Shown piece after piece: positions 7,496-15,489 of a stretch of 41,834 bases of DNA. The translations under genes were made by a program, and so were the position numbers. The notes below the pieces were generated by a model. It saw only the letters and a list, made by a program, of their open reading frames with translations. It was not told where the DNA came from and made no database searches. How positions within the stretch are numbered: the first letter of the stretch is position 1; each line of letters starts with the position of its first letter. Source of the stretch: Actinomadura sp. NBRC 104425 (GTDB lineage: Bacteria > Actinomycetota > Actinomycetes > Streptosporangiales > Streptosporangiaceae); contig NZ_BSTN01000038.1 in assembly GCF_030269545.1 (NCBI RefSeq), forward strand, positions 1-41,834, read 5' to 3'.

Positions 7496-8484
7496 CCGGC
7501 TTTCGGGGTGGCGTCCAGCTGCGTGGCCGGATCAAGCGTTCGGGTGAGCCAGCGCATGAACGGCCGGTAGCGGGCCGAAACGCTGAGGCGCAGCAGGACG
7601 CCTTCCTGTTCGCGGCCGCGGCGCATCCGCCCGATCTCGTCCATGACCACACGAACCGGACCTGAGGTGACATACGGCAGGTCCAGCGCTACCGACAGCG
7701 TGAGCGCGTCGTGCTGCAGCGACTCCGGGTGGAAGCGCTCGAACCAGCGGTCGAGATGGCGTGCCACGAGCGTCGCCCAAGAGGGCGCTCCGGAAGCGGT
7801 CAGAGCGCGATAGATCCGACTCTGGGAATCAACCGCGATCTGCTGGTTCCATGTGACGTCGGAGATGACGAACTCCGGGACCGCGAGACGCCGGTCGGCG
7901 ACGGCGTCGAGCACGGTGCGGGCCGCGGGCATGTCGAGGCGGATGTTGTGCTCGGCACGGTCGGGATGCCGGTAGGCGAGCGCCCCTCCCATCTGCGTCA
8001 CACTCAGGCGGGGGAGCAGGTCAGGGGCATGTTCGACGATGTGGGCCAGGTTGCTGAGCGGCCCCATCCCCACCCAGCACACCGGCCCGGAAGCCCGTTC
8101 GCACACCGCGCGTACGGCATCGACCACCCCGGTGGGCTGACGCCCGACTCCGTCGGGGACGAGCCCGTCAACGCAGTAGTAGCGGGTATCGCCCACCGAA
8201 CATCCCTCAACGACAGAAACCTCGGCGCGTTGAAGCGCGTCGAGCAGGACGCGGGCGAACCGCGCCCGTTGGCCAGGACCGAAGGAGGAGCCCGTCTCAT
8301 CACTGGTGATGACCAGGGCCAACCGGGGCAGAGTCCGGGCGGCGGCGGCCACCGCCAAAGCGTCGTCCGGGTCACCACCGATGTCGGTGTCGATAATGAC
8401 GGGCGCGGCTCCAAGGTCGGCGGCAGCCCGCCGCTGCTCACGCAGGTGCCTGACCCCAGGCGATTCGTCACTCTTCATCGTCAT
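7492..8484 (-). CDS. Inosine-uridine-preferring nucleoside hydrolase family protein (330 aa)
   Basis: The N-terminus has the Asp-rich Ca-binding motif of nucleoside hydrolases (PVIIDTDIGGDPDDALAV, residues about 28-45). Later blocks fit the fold: GPVCWVGMGPLSNLAHIVEH, TQMGGALAYRHPDRAEHNIR and HDALTLSVALDLPYV with the late metal/substrate residues. Such enzymes split N-ribosyl bonds of nucleosides in salvage. The ATG at 8482-8484 is chosen because longer in-frame starts run into the CRISPR leader module at 8519-8709. A decayed gene overlaps its 3' end. Whether it is housekeeping or part of a defence island is not clear from sequence. Confidence 0.85.
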   Translation of the reverse strand: MTMKSDESPGVRHLREQRRAAADLGAAPVIIDTDIGGDPDDALAVAAAARTLPRLALVITSDETGSSFGPGQRARFARVLLDALQRAEVSVVEGCSVGDTRYYCVDGLVPDGVGRQPTGVVDAVRAVCERASGPVCWVGMGPLSNLAHIVEHAPDLLPRLSVTQMGGALAYRHPDRAEHNIRLDMPAARTVLDAVADRRLAVPEFVISDVTWNQQIAVDSQSRIYRALTASGAPSWATLVARHLDRWFERFHPESLQHDALTLSVALDLPYVTSGPVRVVMDEIGRMRRGREQEGVLLRLSVSARYRPFMRWLTRTLDPATQLDATPKAG

Positions 8485-8518
8485 CCGCAGCTTTTCTTCC
8501 CTGGTCAGCCGGCCGCGT

Positions 8519-8709
8519 CGGTCACCGTGTGCGAGGCGGCTACCGGTCGGCACAGCGTAAGCATCGAGCTTCCACGGTGGCCTCGTCGACGTGGGCTCCG
8601 ACGCAACAGTCAGATCCCGCACCAGCCAGTCAGGCCACACACGGTCAGTTTGCAAATCCAACCAAATGAAAACTCGGTCTCCCCGCTATAGAATCGCAGG
8701 TCAGCAAGT
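8519..8709 (+). promoter_or_regulatory. CRISPR leader module upstream of array 1
   Basis: The module ends AATCCAACCAAATGAAAAC, then CTATAGAATCGCAGG, then CAGCAAGT immediately before the first repeat. The same block recurs before arrays 3, 4, 5 and 7. CTATAGAAT is a good -10 box about 15-20 bp from the repeat, so the array is transcribed rightward. The 5' part (GGCGGCTACCGGTCGG) matches the inter-array module at 18410-18689. It overlaps the region upstream of the nucleoside hydrolase start. Confidence 0.75.
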
Positions 8710-8920
8710 GTCGGCCCCGCGCACGCGGGGATGGTCCGCGAGGGCTGGCGCGCGGCCTGGTCGAGCCGCTGTCGGCCCCGCGCACGCGGGGATGGTCCCC
8801 GGCGCGAGACCCGGCCCCAGCTCACCAAGTCGTCGGCCCCGCGCACGCGGGGATGCTCTCTTCCTCCGTCGTGAGGTACTGCTCCTCACACAGTCGGCCC
8901 CGCGCACGCGGTACGAGGCC
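8710..8920 (+). CRISPR. CRISPR array 1 (4 repeats, the last two degenerate)
   Basis: Repeats of 28 nt start at 8710, 8771, 8832 and 8893 with exact 61-bp spacing and 33-nt spacers. They begin GTCGGCCCC, carry the CCCCGCGCACGCGGGG stem and end GATGGTCC, the actinobacterial type I-E form. The third repeat ends GATGCTCT and the fourth is broken after CACGCGG, so the leader-distal end is decaying. The array has a leader and lies upstream of the Cas operon. Confidence 0.93.
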
Positions 8921-9159
8921 TGCTCGACCCGAGTGGATGACCGCGGTGCGCTACGACCCGCCGCACATCCCAGTGCGCGCCAGCGGTACTCGTCGATACG
9001 CACAGTGCGGCCCCCAGAGGACGGGCGCGGCCGTGATACCTCGTCGAGTGCCAGCAGGCGCCACGGCCGTGCACGGTCATCCAGGTCGCCGAAGACCTGG
9101 CGGTGGGATCTACGGGCGGGGTCGGCCAGATCCGACGCCGAGGCCACGCTGGGTCGTTA

Positions 9160-9301
9160 GCGAATCCAACTAAATGAAATCTCGGCGTCGCCGCCATGAA
9201 CTCGCAGCTCAGCAAGTCTCGGCCCCGCGCACGCGGGGTGGTCCATGTGTGCCTTGCTGCCCACCGCAGCACGGTCGGCCTCGCGGGCGCGGCGGCGTGC
9301 G
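9160..9301 (+). CRISPR. Relic CRISPR leader with one or two decayed repeats
   Basis: GCGAATCCAACTAAATGAAA at 9160 and the following GAACTCGCAGCTCAGCAAGT are a mutated leader; the CTATAGAAT box has decayed to CCATGAACT. A repeat-like unit at 9216-9244 has a one-base insertion and ends GGGTGGTCC. A second, poor one begins GTCGGCCTCGCGGGCGCGG at 9274. It is probably inactive. The 240 bp before it (8921-9159) hold no convincing gene, only short reading-frame fragments. Confidence 0.6.
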
Positions 9302-9304
9302 CAG

Positions 9305-9596
9305 GCTCGCTCCGCACTGGCTGATCCCCCACCGCGAACCCGCCCCCATCACCGGAGCCGACCTGCCGCGCCGTCGAGAGGCCGACGTCGGACTCGCCGC
9401 GCTGCACCAGCAGTACGCTGCGGCCGGTGCGCTTTCGCAGCGGCCGAGTTTGCCCCTCGACGTGGCCGCAGCGATCCGCGACGACCTGGCCGTCATCGCC
9501 GCCGACGAAGACCACCTGTGTGCCGAACGCCACGTGTACGAAGCGGAGCTGCACGCCCTCCACAAGGCCCGCGACAACCGAACAAGACGCAGTTGA
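9305..9596 (+). pseudogene. C-terminal fragment of an unknown gene, fused to the CRISPR relic
   Basis: The open frame here has good codon bias and helical character (ADVGLAALHQQYAAAGALSQ, then LPLDVAAAIRDDLAVIAADE, ending LHALHKARDNRTRRS). Upstream the frame enters the decayed CRISPR repeats, so no native start is seen. The most likely reading is the 3' remnant of a gene truncated by array rearrangement. Family unknown. After the stop, 9597-9773 shows no gene. Confidence 0.4.
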
Positions 9597-9773
9597 GGGC
9601 CCACGGCCGGGGGTGTCCACATTCTTCTGAGGAGGCCCGGTGCCCCTTCCGCACTAGGAACGGCCAATGAGAGGCTGCGGTAGCGGAGATGCCAGGTGGC
9701 GTCACGGGACCGCGGGGATGTGCCTCGATGCTGTTCCCAAGGTAGGCACAGCTGGCCGACGTGTCCTAGGCTG

Positions 9774-9813
9774 CCAACAGGTCAGGCCTGCCACGTTAGG
9801 CCTGACCTGTTGG
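9774..9813. terminator. Perfect 16-bp hairpin
   Basis: Arms 9774-9789 (CCAACAGGTCAGGCCT) and 9798-9813 are exact inverted repeats around an 8-nt loop. There is no T-run, as is usual in high-GC actinomycetes. It lies downstream of the minus-strand 42-aa ORF and its own hairpin, and downstream of the plus-strand fragment at 9305-9596, so it may be a bidirectional terminator. Confidence 0.6.
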
Positions 9814-9843
9814 GCGTGCCGCAGGTTGGGCACAACCGCACCA

Positions 9844-9896
9844 AAGGGCCTCCTACCCGCACAACTCCTGGCCAAGGAAGCCGGTAGGAGGCCCTT
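9844..9896 (-). terminator. 14-bp hairpin just after the 42-aa ORF
   Basis: Arms AAGGGCCTCCTACC (9844-9857) and 9883-9896 pair perfectly across a 25-nt loop. The hairpin begins 8 bp after the TAA stop of the minus-strand small ORF at 9904-10032, as expected for its transcription terminator. Confidence 0.6.
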
Positions 9897-9903
9897 CGGT
9901 CTC

Positions 9904-10032
9904 TTAGTGACCGAACGGTCCGCGGTAGACCCACTGGACGACGATCCAGACCGAGGCCTTGATCACCTCGAGCCACACGCGGATCCTCCAGTACCGGCCC
10001 GACCCGTGGACCGCCTCAGGCCGCTCCCTCAC
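9904..10032 (-). CDS. Tiny Trp-rich, membrane-prone peptide (42 aa)
   Basis: A GTG at 10030-10032 follows an excellent AGGAGGGG ribosome-binding site and opens a 42-codon frame ending in TAA. The peptide starts VRERPEAVHGSGRYWRIRVW and continues LEVIKASVWIVVQWVYRGPF. That is a basic N-terminus followed by a hydrophobic or amphipathic stretch with five Trp in all. A strong hairpin follows the stop. It lies about 480 bp from cas3 on the opposite strand, beside a crRNA-like RNA gene. It could be an ordinary small membrane peptide, or a small toxin of the kind kept silent by crRNA-like RNAs; the latter is speculation. Confidence 0.5.
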   Translation of the reverse strand: MRERPEAVHGSGRYWRIRVWLEVIKASVWIVVQWVYRGPFGH

Positions 10033-10285
10033 AGCCCCTCCTATCCCGGCCGATGGTTAGGGGTCGACCGGCGCCCCTGCCGGACCATCCGGCGATCGCA
10101 CGGCTCGTCCGAGTGGAGAGGCTGAGACAGCCCGCCAGACGGCTGGTCTGTGGACAGCCCTGGCTACGGGCCCTCAACTACACCAATCGGACATTTCACC
10201 TGTTGGCATCTCTTCCTGGCGAAATTGCCTGCGCGCCACTCCCTCGCAGTCGGAGACGCCACAGGAGCCGACGTCCTTTGGCTAC

Positions 10286-10436
10286 TATAGCCACATGGAT
10301 GGCCTATTGGGGCAACCGTTTGCTCCGCGATCGCGGAGATGGTCCCAGGCGGTCCATTTGCTGGGATATCGGCCCCGCGTATGCGGGGATTTGGGAGCGT
10401 CCGGTGCCCCCCAGAGGGCGCCGGACGCTTTCCCGG
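10286..10436 (+). ncRNA. Putative crRNA-like regulatory RNA gene upstream of cas3
   Basis: A -10-like box (CTACTATAG, 10282-10290) resembles the CTATAG box of the CRISPR leaders. Two degenerate 28-nt repeats follow: 10318-10345 (stem CTCCGCGATCGCGGAG, end GATGGTCC) and 10368-10395 (CGGCCCCGCGTATGCGGGGA). They enclose only 22 nt. A 13-bp hairpin (10397-10428) then ends in TTTCCC. Compensatory changes keep the first stem paired (CTCCGCG with CGCGGAG), as expected for an RNA that Cas6e still binds. Promoter, single pseudo-unit and terminator match CreR/CreA-type RNAs, which guide Cascade to repress the cas promoter or a toxin gene. Expression and target are unproven. The 250 bp before it (10033-10285) show no plus-strand gene. 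Confidence 0.5.
10397..10428 (+). terminator. Hairpin terminator between the crRNA-like unit and cas3
   Basis: GCGTCCGGTGCCC (10397-10409) pairs with GGGCGCCGGACGC (10416-10428) with one G-U pair and a 6-nt loop, followed by TTTCCC. It would separate the small RNA transcript from cas3. A separate cas3 promoter could lie between 10430 and 10500; TGTAGA at 10477-10482 is a weak -10 candidate. Confidence 0.6.
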
Positions 10437-10512
10437 TCCGCGGTTGGCATCCATCGCACTTTTGTCGGTGGGTGCCTGTAGAACCGTGGCGGCCCCATTA
10501 AGGAGGTGTGTT

Positions 10513-13197
10513 GTGGAGTTGACCGCTGCGGCGCTCGCCGTGTGGGGGAAGACCGGCGAGGCGAGCCGGGATGCCGCAGTGGCCGCGGACGAGTGGCATC
10601 CGCTGGTCGCGCACCTGGTCGATGCAGCGAATGTCGCGGCATGGTTGTGGGACCACTGGTTGCCGAAGCCGTTGAAGGATCAGGTGGCGGCCCATCTGCC
10701 GGGTGGGGCCGAGGACGGCAGGCGGCTGATGTCTTGGCTCGCCGCACTTCATGATCTTGGAAAGGCGTCTGACTTTCAGTCGAAAAGTCCGTTTCATGCC
10801 AGGCGGGGGCGCGAGGCCGGATTGCCGTTCGCCGAGCGGACAAAGACCCCGCACTCCCTGGTCTCGGCGTACGCGTTGCACGGGCTGCTGAGCGAGGCGG
10901 GCTGGTCGGCGGAGTGGCCGAGCCTGGTGATCGGCGGCCATCACGGCGTCTTCCCCGGTCCGCGCTGGCGGGCGACCGCCAAGCGGGCCCTGGTGTACGA
11001 GCATCCGGGGTGGGCGAAGGTGCGGCGCGAGATCTTCCAGGCCGTCACCGGGCATCTCGGCGTCGACGTGCGGGAGTGGCGGCAGGTGAACCTGCCGGTG
11101 CCGGTGGCGTGCGCCGTGGCCGGCGCGGTCATCCTGGCGGACTGGCTGGCCAGCACGGAGTCCCTGTACGCCTATGAAGGCGCCTTCCCCGACGACTATC
11201 CGCAGCGGTCGGCGGCGCGGGTGCACGGCGTCCGCGAGGTGATGGGGTTGCGCGACGTGTGGCGTCCGGACGCCGAGCTGGCCTCCAAGGCGCCGTCCGA
11301 GTTCTACCCGACCCGCTGGCCCAGGAGGATCAACGACCCGCGGGACGTGCAGCGGCGGGTGCTGGAGACGGCGCAGGGCGCCGACGGCCCCGGGTTGATG
11401 ATCGTCGAGGCGCCGATGGGCGACGGCAAGACCGAGGCGGCGCTGGCGGCGGCGGAGGTCCTGGCGGCCAAGACGGGCGCGGACGGCATCCTCGTCGCCC
11501 TGCCGACGCAGGCGACCGCCAACCAGATGTTCGGTCGGGTCTCGGACTGGCTGAAGGCGCAGGGCGGCAGGACCACGGTCGTGCTGGCCCATGGGAAGGC
11601 CGATCGCCAGGACGACTACCGCACGTTGCTGTTGCGGAGCGTCGGGGTGGACGAGTGCGACGGCGGGATCACGGCGTCGCGCTGGCTGTCGGGCGGCAAG
11701 AAGCGGCTGCTGGCGCCGGTGGTCGTGGGCACCATCGACCAGGTGCTGCTGGCCGGGGTCGCCGTCCGCCATGTGGCGCTGCGGCATCTGGGCCTGACCG
11801 GCAAGGTGCTGGTGATCGACGAGGTGCACGCCTACGACGCGTACATGTCAACGATCCTGCGGCGGGTGCTGGCATGGCTGGGCGCGCTGGGCGTGCCGGT
11901 GATCCTGCTGTCGGCCACGCTGCCGTCCCGGTCGCGGGCGGAGCTGGTGTCCGCCTACGCCCGGCGGGAGGTGCCGGTTCCGGACGACGCCGAATACCCG
12001 CAGGTGACGTGGATCGGCGCGGGGCAGCGGTCCGCACAGGCCGCCGAGGCCAAGGCGAGCAAGGCCGACGTCGCGTCGGTGCGGTTCCACGACGAGTCGG
12101 AGGACCCCGCCGGAATCGTTCCGCTCGTCCGGGAGCTGCTGTCGGAAGGCGGCTGCGCACTGGTCATCCGCAACACCGTCGGCCGCGCCCAGCGCACCTA
12201 CGACGCCCTGGCCGCGGCGTTCGGATCCGACGCGGTCACCTTGGCCCACGCCCGGTTCACCATGGCGGACCGGAGGGCACGCGAGCAGTCGCTCGTCGAT
12301 CAGTTCGGCCCCGAGCAGAAGGCGCGTCCGAGCCCGCACGTGGTCGTGGCGACCCAGGTGGCCGAGCAGTCGCTGGATGTGGACTTCGACGTGCTGGTCA
12401 GCGACCTGGCGCCGGTGGACCTGCTGCTGCAGCGGCTGGGCCGGGTGCACCGCCACGAAGACCGCGCCCGACCGGAGCGTCTGCGGCGTCCGCAGCTGGT
12501 GGTCGCGGGCTGCCGCCGACTGCCCGACGGGCCGCCGCGGCTGCCGGCCGGCAGCGTCCTGGTCTACGGGGAGCACCTGCTGTGGCGCACGGCGGCCGCC
12601 CTGGACGGGAAGGCCGAGATCGAACTGCCGCGCGCCATCCCAAAGCTCATCGAGGCCGTCTACGGGACGGAGCGGATCGGGCCCGACAGCTGGCAGCGCG
12701 ACCTGCTGCGCGCCGCGGACGACGAGCGTGCGCGGCGGGAGTCGATGGAGCTGGCGGCGCGGCAGATCCTCCTGCCCGAGCCCGACTGCCCGAGCCTCGC
12801 GCGGATCGGGGACATCGGCGAGGGCCACGAGGAGTCGGACGCGCAGGTCCAGGCCACGGTCCGACTCGGCGCCCGCACCATCGAGGTGGTCCTGCTGCGC
12901 GACAGCGGGCGGCCGGGCCGCGCCCGCCCCGTCTCCGGCGACGAACGGCAGGAGATTCCGCTGGACGAGGCTCCGCCGCGGAAGCTGATCGACGTGATCC
13001 TCGACCAGGCGATCCGGCTGCCGCAGCAGCTCACCGAAGCGGCGTCGCAGACGGCTTACACACCCCCCGCGTGGCGGCGGACGCCCTGGTTGTCGGACGC
13101 CCGGGTGCTGCTGCTGCCGGCGGACGGCCCCCTCCGGTTGGGCGGCCGTCTGGTCACCTACGGTCCGGCTCTGGGTCTGGAGGACACCCGTGCCTGA
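10513..13197 (+). CDS. cas3: CRISPR-associated helicase/nuclease Cas3 (894 aa)
   Basis: Cas3 is recruited by Cascade to target DNA, nicks it with the HD nuclease and degrades it while translocating. The HD domain is N-terminal: HPLVAHLVDAANVAAWLW, then LAALHDLGKAS with His-Asp at about residues 80-81, and VIGGHHGVFPG. The SF2 helicase has Walker A (APMGDGKTEAA, about 300), DEVH (VIDEVHAYDAY, about 436), LLSATLPS (about 467), and the late motifs QVAEQSLDVDFDV and LLQRLGRVHRHEDR. I chose the GTG at 10513 because AGGAGGTG precedes it at 10501-10508. The longer open frame to 10339 crosses the crRNA-like unit. It overlaps cas8e by 8 bp. Confidence 0.96.
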   Translation: MELTAAALAVWGKTGEASRDAAVAADEWHPLVAHLVDAANVAAWLWDHWLPKPLKDQVAAHLPGGAEDGRRLMSWLAALHDLGKASDFQSKSPFHARRGREAGLPFAERTKTPHSLVSAYALHGLLSEAGWSAEWPSLVIGGHHGVFPGPRWRATAKRALVYEHPGWAKVRREIFQAVTGHLGVDVREWRQVNLPVPVACAVAGAVILADWLASTESLYAYEGAFPDDYPQRSAARVHGVREVMGLRDVWRPDAELASKAPSEFYPTRWPRRINDPRDVQRRVLETAQGADGPGLMIVEAPMGDGKTEAALAAAEVLAAKTGADGILVALPTQATANQMFGRVSDWLKAQGGRTTVVLAHGKADRQDDYRTLLLRSVGVDECDGGITASRWLSGGKKRLLAPVVVGTIDQVLLAGVAVRHVALRHLGLTGKVLVIDEVHAYDAYMSTILRRVLAWLGALGVPVILLSATLPSRSRAELVSAYARREVPVPDDAEYPQVTWIGAGQRSAQAAEAKASKADVASVRFHDESEDPAGIVPLVRELLSEGGCALVIRNTVGRAQRTYDALAAAFGSDAVTLAHARFTMADRRAREQSLVDQFGPEQKARPSPHVVVATQVAEQSLDVDFDVLVSDLAPVDLLLQRLGRVHRHEDRARPERLRRPQLVVAGCRRLPDGPPRLPAGSVLVYGEHLLWRTAAALDGKAEIELPRAIPKLIEAVYGTERIGPDSWQRDLLRAADDERARRESMELAARQILLPEPDCPSLARIGDIGEGHEESDAQVQATVRLGARTIEVVLLRDSGRPGRARPVSGDERQEIPLDEAPPRKLIDVILDQAIRLPQQLTEAASQTAYTPPAWRRTPWLSDARVLLLPADGPLRLGGRLVTYGPALGLEDTRA

Positions 13198-14851
13198 GTC
13201 CTACACCTTCAACCTCGCCGACGAGCCGTGGCTGCCCTGCCTTCGCGCGGACGGCGCGCTGGTCACGCTGTCGCTGCGGGACCTGCTGCTGCAGGCGCAC
13301 CAGATCCAGGACCTGGTGCCCGACAGCCCCACGCAGTACCCGCCGCTGCTGCGGCTGATCCTGGCGGTCGTGCACCGGGCCGTGGGCACCGACGACCATC
13401 CCGGGCCGCGGACCGAGGAGGAATGGCGGGCGCTCTGGGATATGGATCGGCTGCCCGCCGACAGGATCACCCGCTATCTCGACCGGGTCCGCGACCGGTT
13501 CGACCTGTTCCACGACGAGGCGCCCTTCGCCCAGGCCGCGGGGCTGCGCGCCCGCAGCGGCGAGACCAAGACGATCGGGCTGCTGATCCCCTACGTGGCG
13601 GCGGGCAACAACGTGCCGCTGTTCTCGGCGGCCAGGGACGCCGACCCGCCGCCGCTGTCGCCGGCCGAGGCGGCGCGCTGGCTGGTCCACGCGCACGCCT
13701 GGGACACGGCGGCCATCAAGACCGGCGCCGAAGGCGACCCGCAGGTCAAGTACGGCAAGACCACCGGCAACCCCACCGGGCCCCTGGGGCAGCTGGGGGT
13801 CCTCATCCCCACCGGTCCGACGCTGCGGCACACGCTGCTGTGCAACCTGCGGATCCTCACCTCGCAGATCAGCGGCTCGGGAGACGCCCCGCTGTGGGAG
13901 CGCGCGCCGCTCGGCCCGCAGTGGCGGGAGCGGACCCCCGCCGGGCTGCTCGACCTGTACACCTGGCCGTCCCGCCGGATCCGGCTCATCCCCGAACCCG
14001 CAGACGACGGGGTGCGGGTCCGCCAGGTCGTGCTGTGCGCGGGCGACCGGCTCCGCCTGCACGAGCTGTACGGCATCGAGCCGCACTGCGCGTGGCGGCG
14101 CAGCCGCCCCCAGGAGAAGAAGCTCGGCCGGGCCGTGGTGTACATGCCCGTCACCCACCGGCCGGGCCGGCAGCTGTGGCGCGGCCTGGGGCCGATCCTG
14201 GCGCGGGAGACCCTGACCGGCATCATCGGCCCCGACTCCAAGGTCCCCGCCATGCTGGAGCAGCTGGCCGACCACGCCGACACCATCGAGGAGCTGGCCG
14301 GGGTGCCGCTGCGGCTGCGCGGGATCGGCATGACCTACGGCAGCCAGAGCGCCGTCATCGACGAAACGTACGCCGACGTCCTGCCCCTGCCCGTCGCCCT
14401 GCTCGGCGCGCAGGAGTCGGTGTGGGAGCCGGTGGTGCTGGACGCGGTCCGCGCCGCCGAGGCGGCGGCCAGGCACCTGGCGGCGCTGGCGGCCAACCTC
14501 GCCAAAGCCGCGGGCTGCGACGATGACGACCTTCTCAACGCCCGTCGCGACCAGGCCCGCACCCGGCTGTACGCCGACCTGGACCACCCGTTCCGGCACT
14601 GGCTCGCCCGGATCGACGACCTGACGCCCCGCGCCGCCCGCGGCGAATGGCGCGGCACCGTCCGCGAGAGCGCCTGGCAGATCGCCGACGAGCTGATCGG
14701 CCGGGCTTCCCCGCAAGCCGTGCGCGGCCGGAACGTCGAGATCTCGCCCAAGAAGACCGTACGGCTGACCTCGGCGCTGGCCGAGATCTGGTTCAGGGCC
14801 GCCCTCAAAAAGGAACTACCGTCCGACGCCCCCGAGGAGATGCACGGGTGA
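13190..14851 (+). CDS. casA: Cascade large subunit Cas8e/Cse1 (553 aa)
   Basis: The Cascade large subunit recognises the PAM and licenses Cas3. The N-terminus FNLADEPWLPCLRADGALVT, followed by LSLRDLLLQAHQIQDL, is characteristic of Cse1. Further family blocks are FDLFHDEAPFAQAAGLRARS, GNNVPLFSAARDADPPPLSP and the C-terminal helical bundle (AEAAARHLAALAANLAKAAG). Length is normal to slightly long against about 500 aa in E. coli. The GTG at 13190 overlaps the cas3 stop, and its own stop overlaps cse2. First of five tightly overlapping Cascade genes. Confidence 0.94.
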   Translation: MPESYTFNLADEPWLPCLRADGALVTLSLRDLLLQAHQIQDLVPDSPTQYPPLLRLILAVVHRAVGTDDHPGPRTEEEWRALWDMDRLPADRITRYLDRVRDRFDLFHDEAPFAQAAGLRARSGETKTIGLLIPYVAAGNNVPLFSAARDADPPPLSPAEAARWLVHAHAWDTAAIKTGAEGDPQVKYGKTTGNPTGPLGQLGVLIPTGPTLRHTLLCNLRILTSQISGSGDAPLWERAPLGPQWRERTPAGLLDLYTWPSRRIRLIPEPADDGVRVRQVVLCAGDRLRLHELYGIEPHCAWRRSRPQEKKLGRAVVYMPVTHRPGRQLWRGLGPILARETLTGIIGPDSKVPAMLEQLADHADTIEELAGVPLRLRGIGMTYGSQSAVIDETYADVLPLPVALLGAQESVWEPVVLDAVRAAEAAARHLAALAANLAKAAGCDDDDLLNARRDQARTRLYADLDHPFRHWLARIDDLTPRAARGEWRGTVRESAWQIADELIGRASPQAVRGRNVEISPKKTVRLTSALAEIWFRAALKKELPSDAPEEMHG

Positions 14852-15489
14852 CAGAGCAGAACGGAAAATCCCCGCCGCGGTGGCAGACCGAGCTGGCCGC
14901 GGTGCTCGGCAGACTCGTCACCGCCGCCGACGGCGCCATCACCTGCGACCTCGGCGGACTCGCCGCATGCCGCCGAGGACTGCGCAAGAGGCCGATGGAC
15001 GAACCGGCCATGTGGAAGTACATCGCACCGGTCTGCCTGGCCGTCCCCCCCGAATGGGGCGCCCGGGCCGTCCAACGGGTGGAGGCCGCCACCCACTACG
15101 CCCTCGCCTTGCACGCCTTCCACCAGCAGTCCCGCCAACGGCCCATGCACCAGCGAGGCGAGGAGCACCGGGCCAACACGCTCGGCCTGGCGGGAGCCAG
15201 GCTGCGCAACGTCCTGGTGAAGAAGGACATCGCGACCGACGGCGTGGACCGGCGCTTCTACGCCGCCGCCACCGCCGACTCTGTGGAAGAGGTCGTCGGT
15301 CACCTGCGCGCGTTCGTCCCGCAGCTGCGCGAACACGACGTCCCGCTGGACTACGTCCGGCTGGCCGCCGACCTGGCGGCCTGGCCGAACCCCGAGCTGC
15401 GCACAAAGATCCGCCGCCGGTGGGGGCTGGACTACCACTGGTCCCCCTCCACCGACGCCGCCCCCACCGCCGACAAGGAGAATTCATGA
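14848..15489 (+). CDS. casB: Cascade small subunit Cse2 (213 aa)
   Basis: Two copies of this helical subunit normally form the inner belly of Cascade and stabilise the R-loop. Visible family features are DLGGLAACRRGLRKRPMDEP, MWKYIAPVCLAVPP and the C-terminal NPELRTKIRRRWGLDYHW. The GTG at 14848 overlaps the cas8e stop (GTGA). The stop overlaps the cas7 ATG (ATGA), indicating coupled translation. Length fits the actinobacterial form. Confidence 0.93.
   Translation: MTEQNGKSPPRWQTELAAVLGRLVTAADGAITCDLGGLAACRRGLRKRPMDEPAMWKYIAPVCLAVPPEWGARAVQRVEAATHYALALHAFHQQSRQRPMHQRGEEHRANTLGLAGARLRNVLVKKDIATDGVDRRFYAAATADSVEEVVGHLRAFVPQLREHDVPLDYVRLAADLAAWPNPELRTKIRRRWGLDYHWSPSTDAAPTADKENS

Noticed and set aside
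8487..8661. Longer start for the nucleoside hydrolase
   Set aside because: The added 59 codons overlap the CRISPR leader module and lack similarity to the family; the ATG at 8484 fits.
10053..10481. 142-codon plus-strand frame across the cas3 upstream region
   Set aside because: Poor codon bias, no RBS, and it crosses the crRNA-like unit and its terminator.
10339..10512. Extended N-terminus for Cas3
   Set aside because: The extension covers the repeat-like unit and hairpin; a strong AGGAGGTG precedes the GTG at 10513.
10498..11829. 443-codon minus-strand frame antisense to cas3
   Set aside because: It mirrors a conserved Cas3 HD and helicase region and arises from GC3 bias.
11259..13358. 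699-codon plus-strand frame overlapping cas3 in another frame
   Set aside because: Low-complexity Arg/Gly/Ala translation; the other frame holds all Cas3 motifs.
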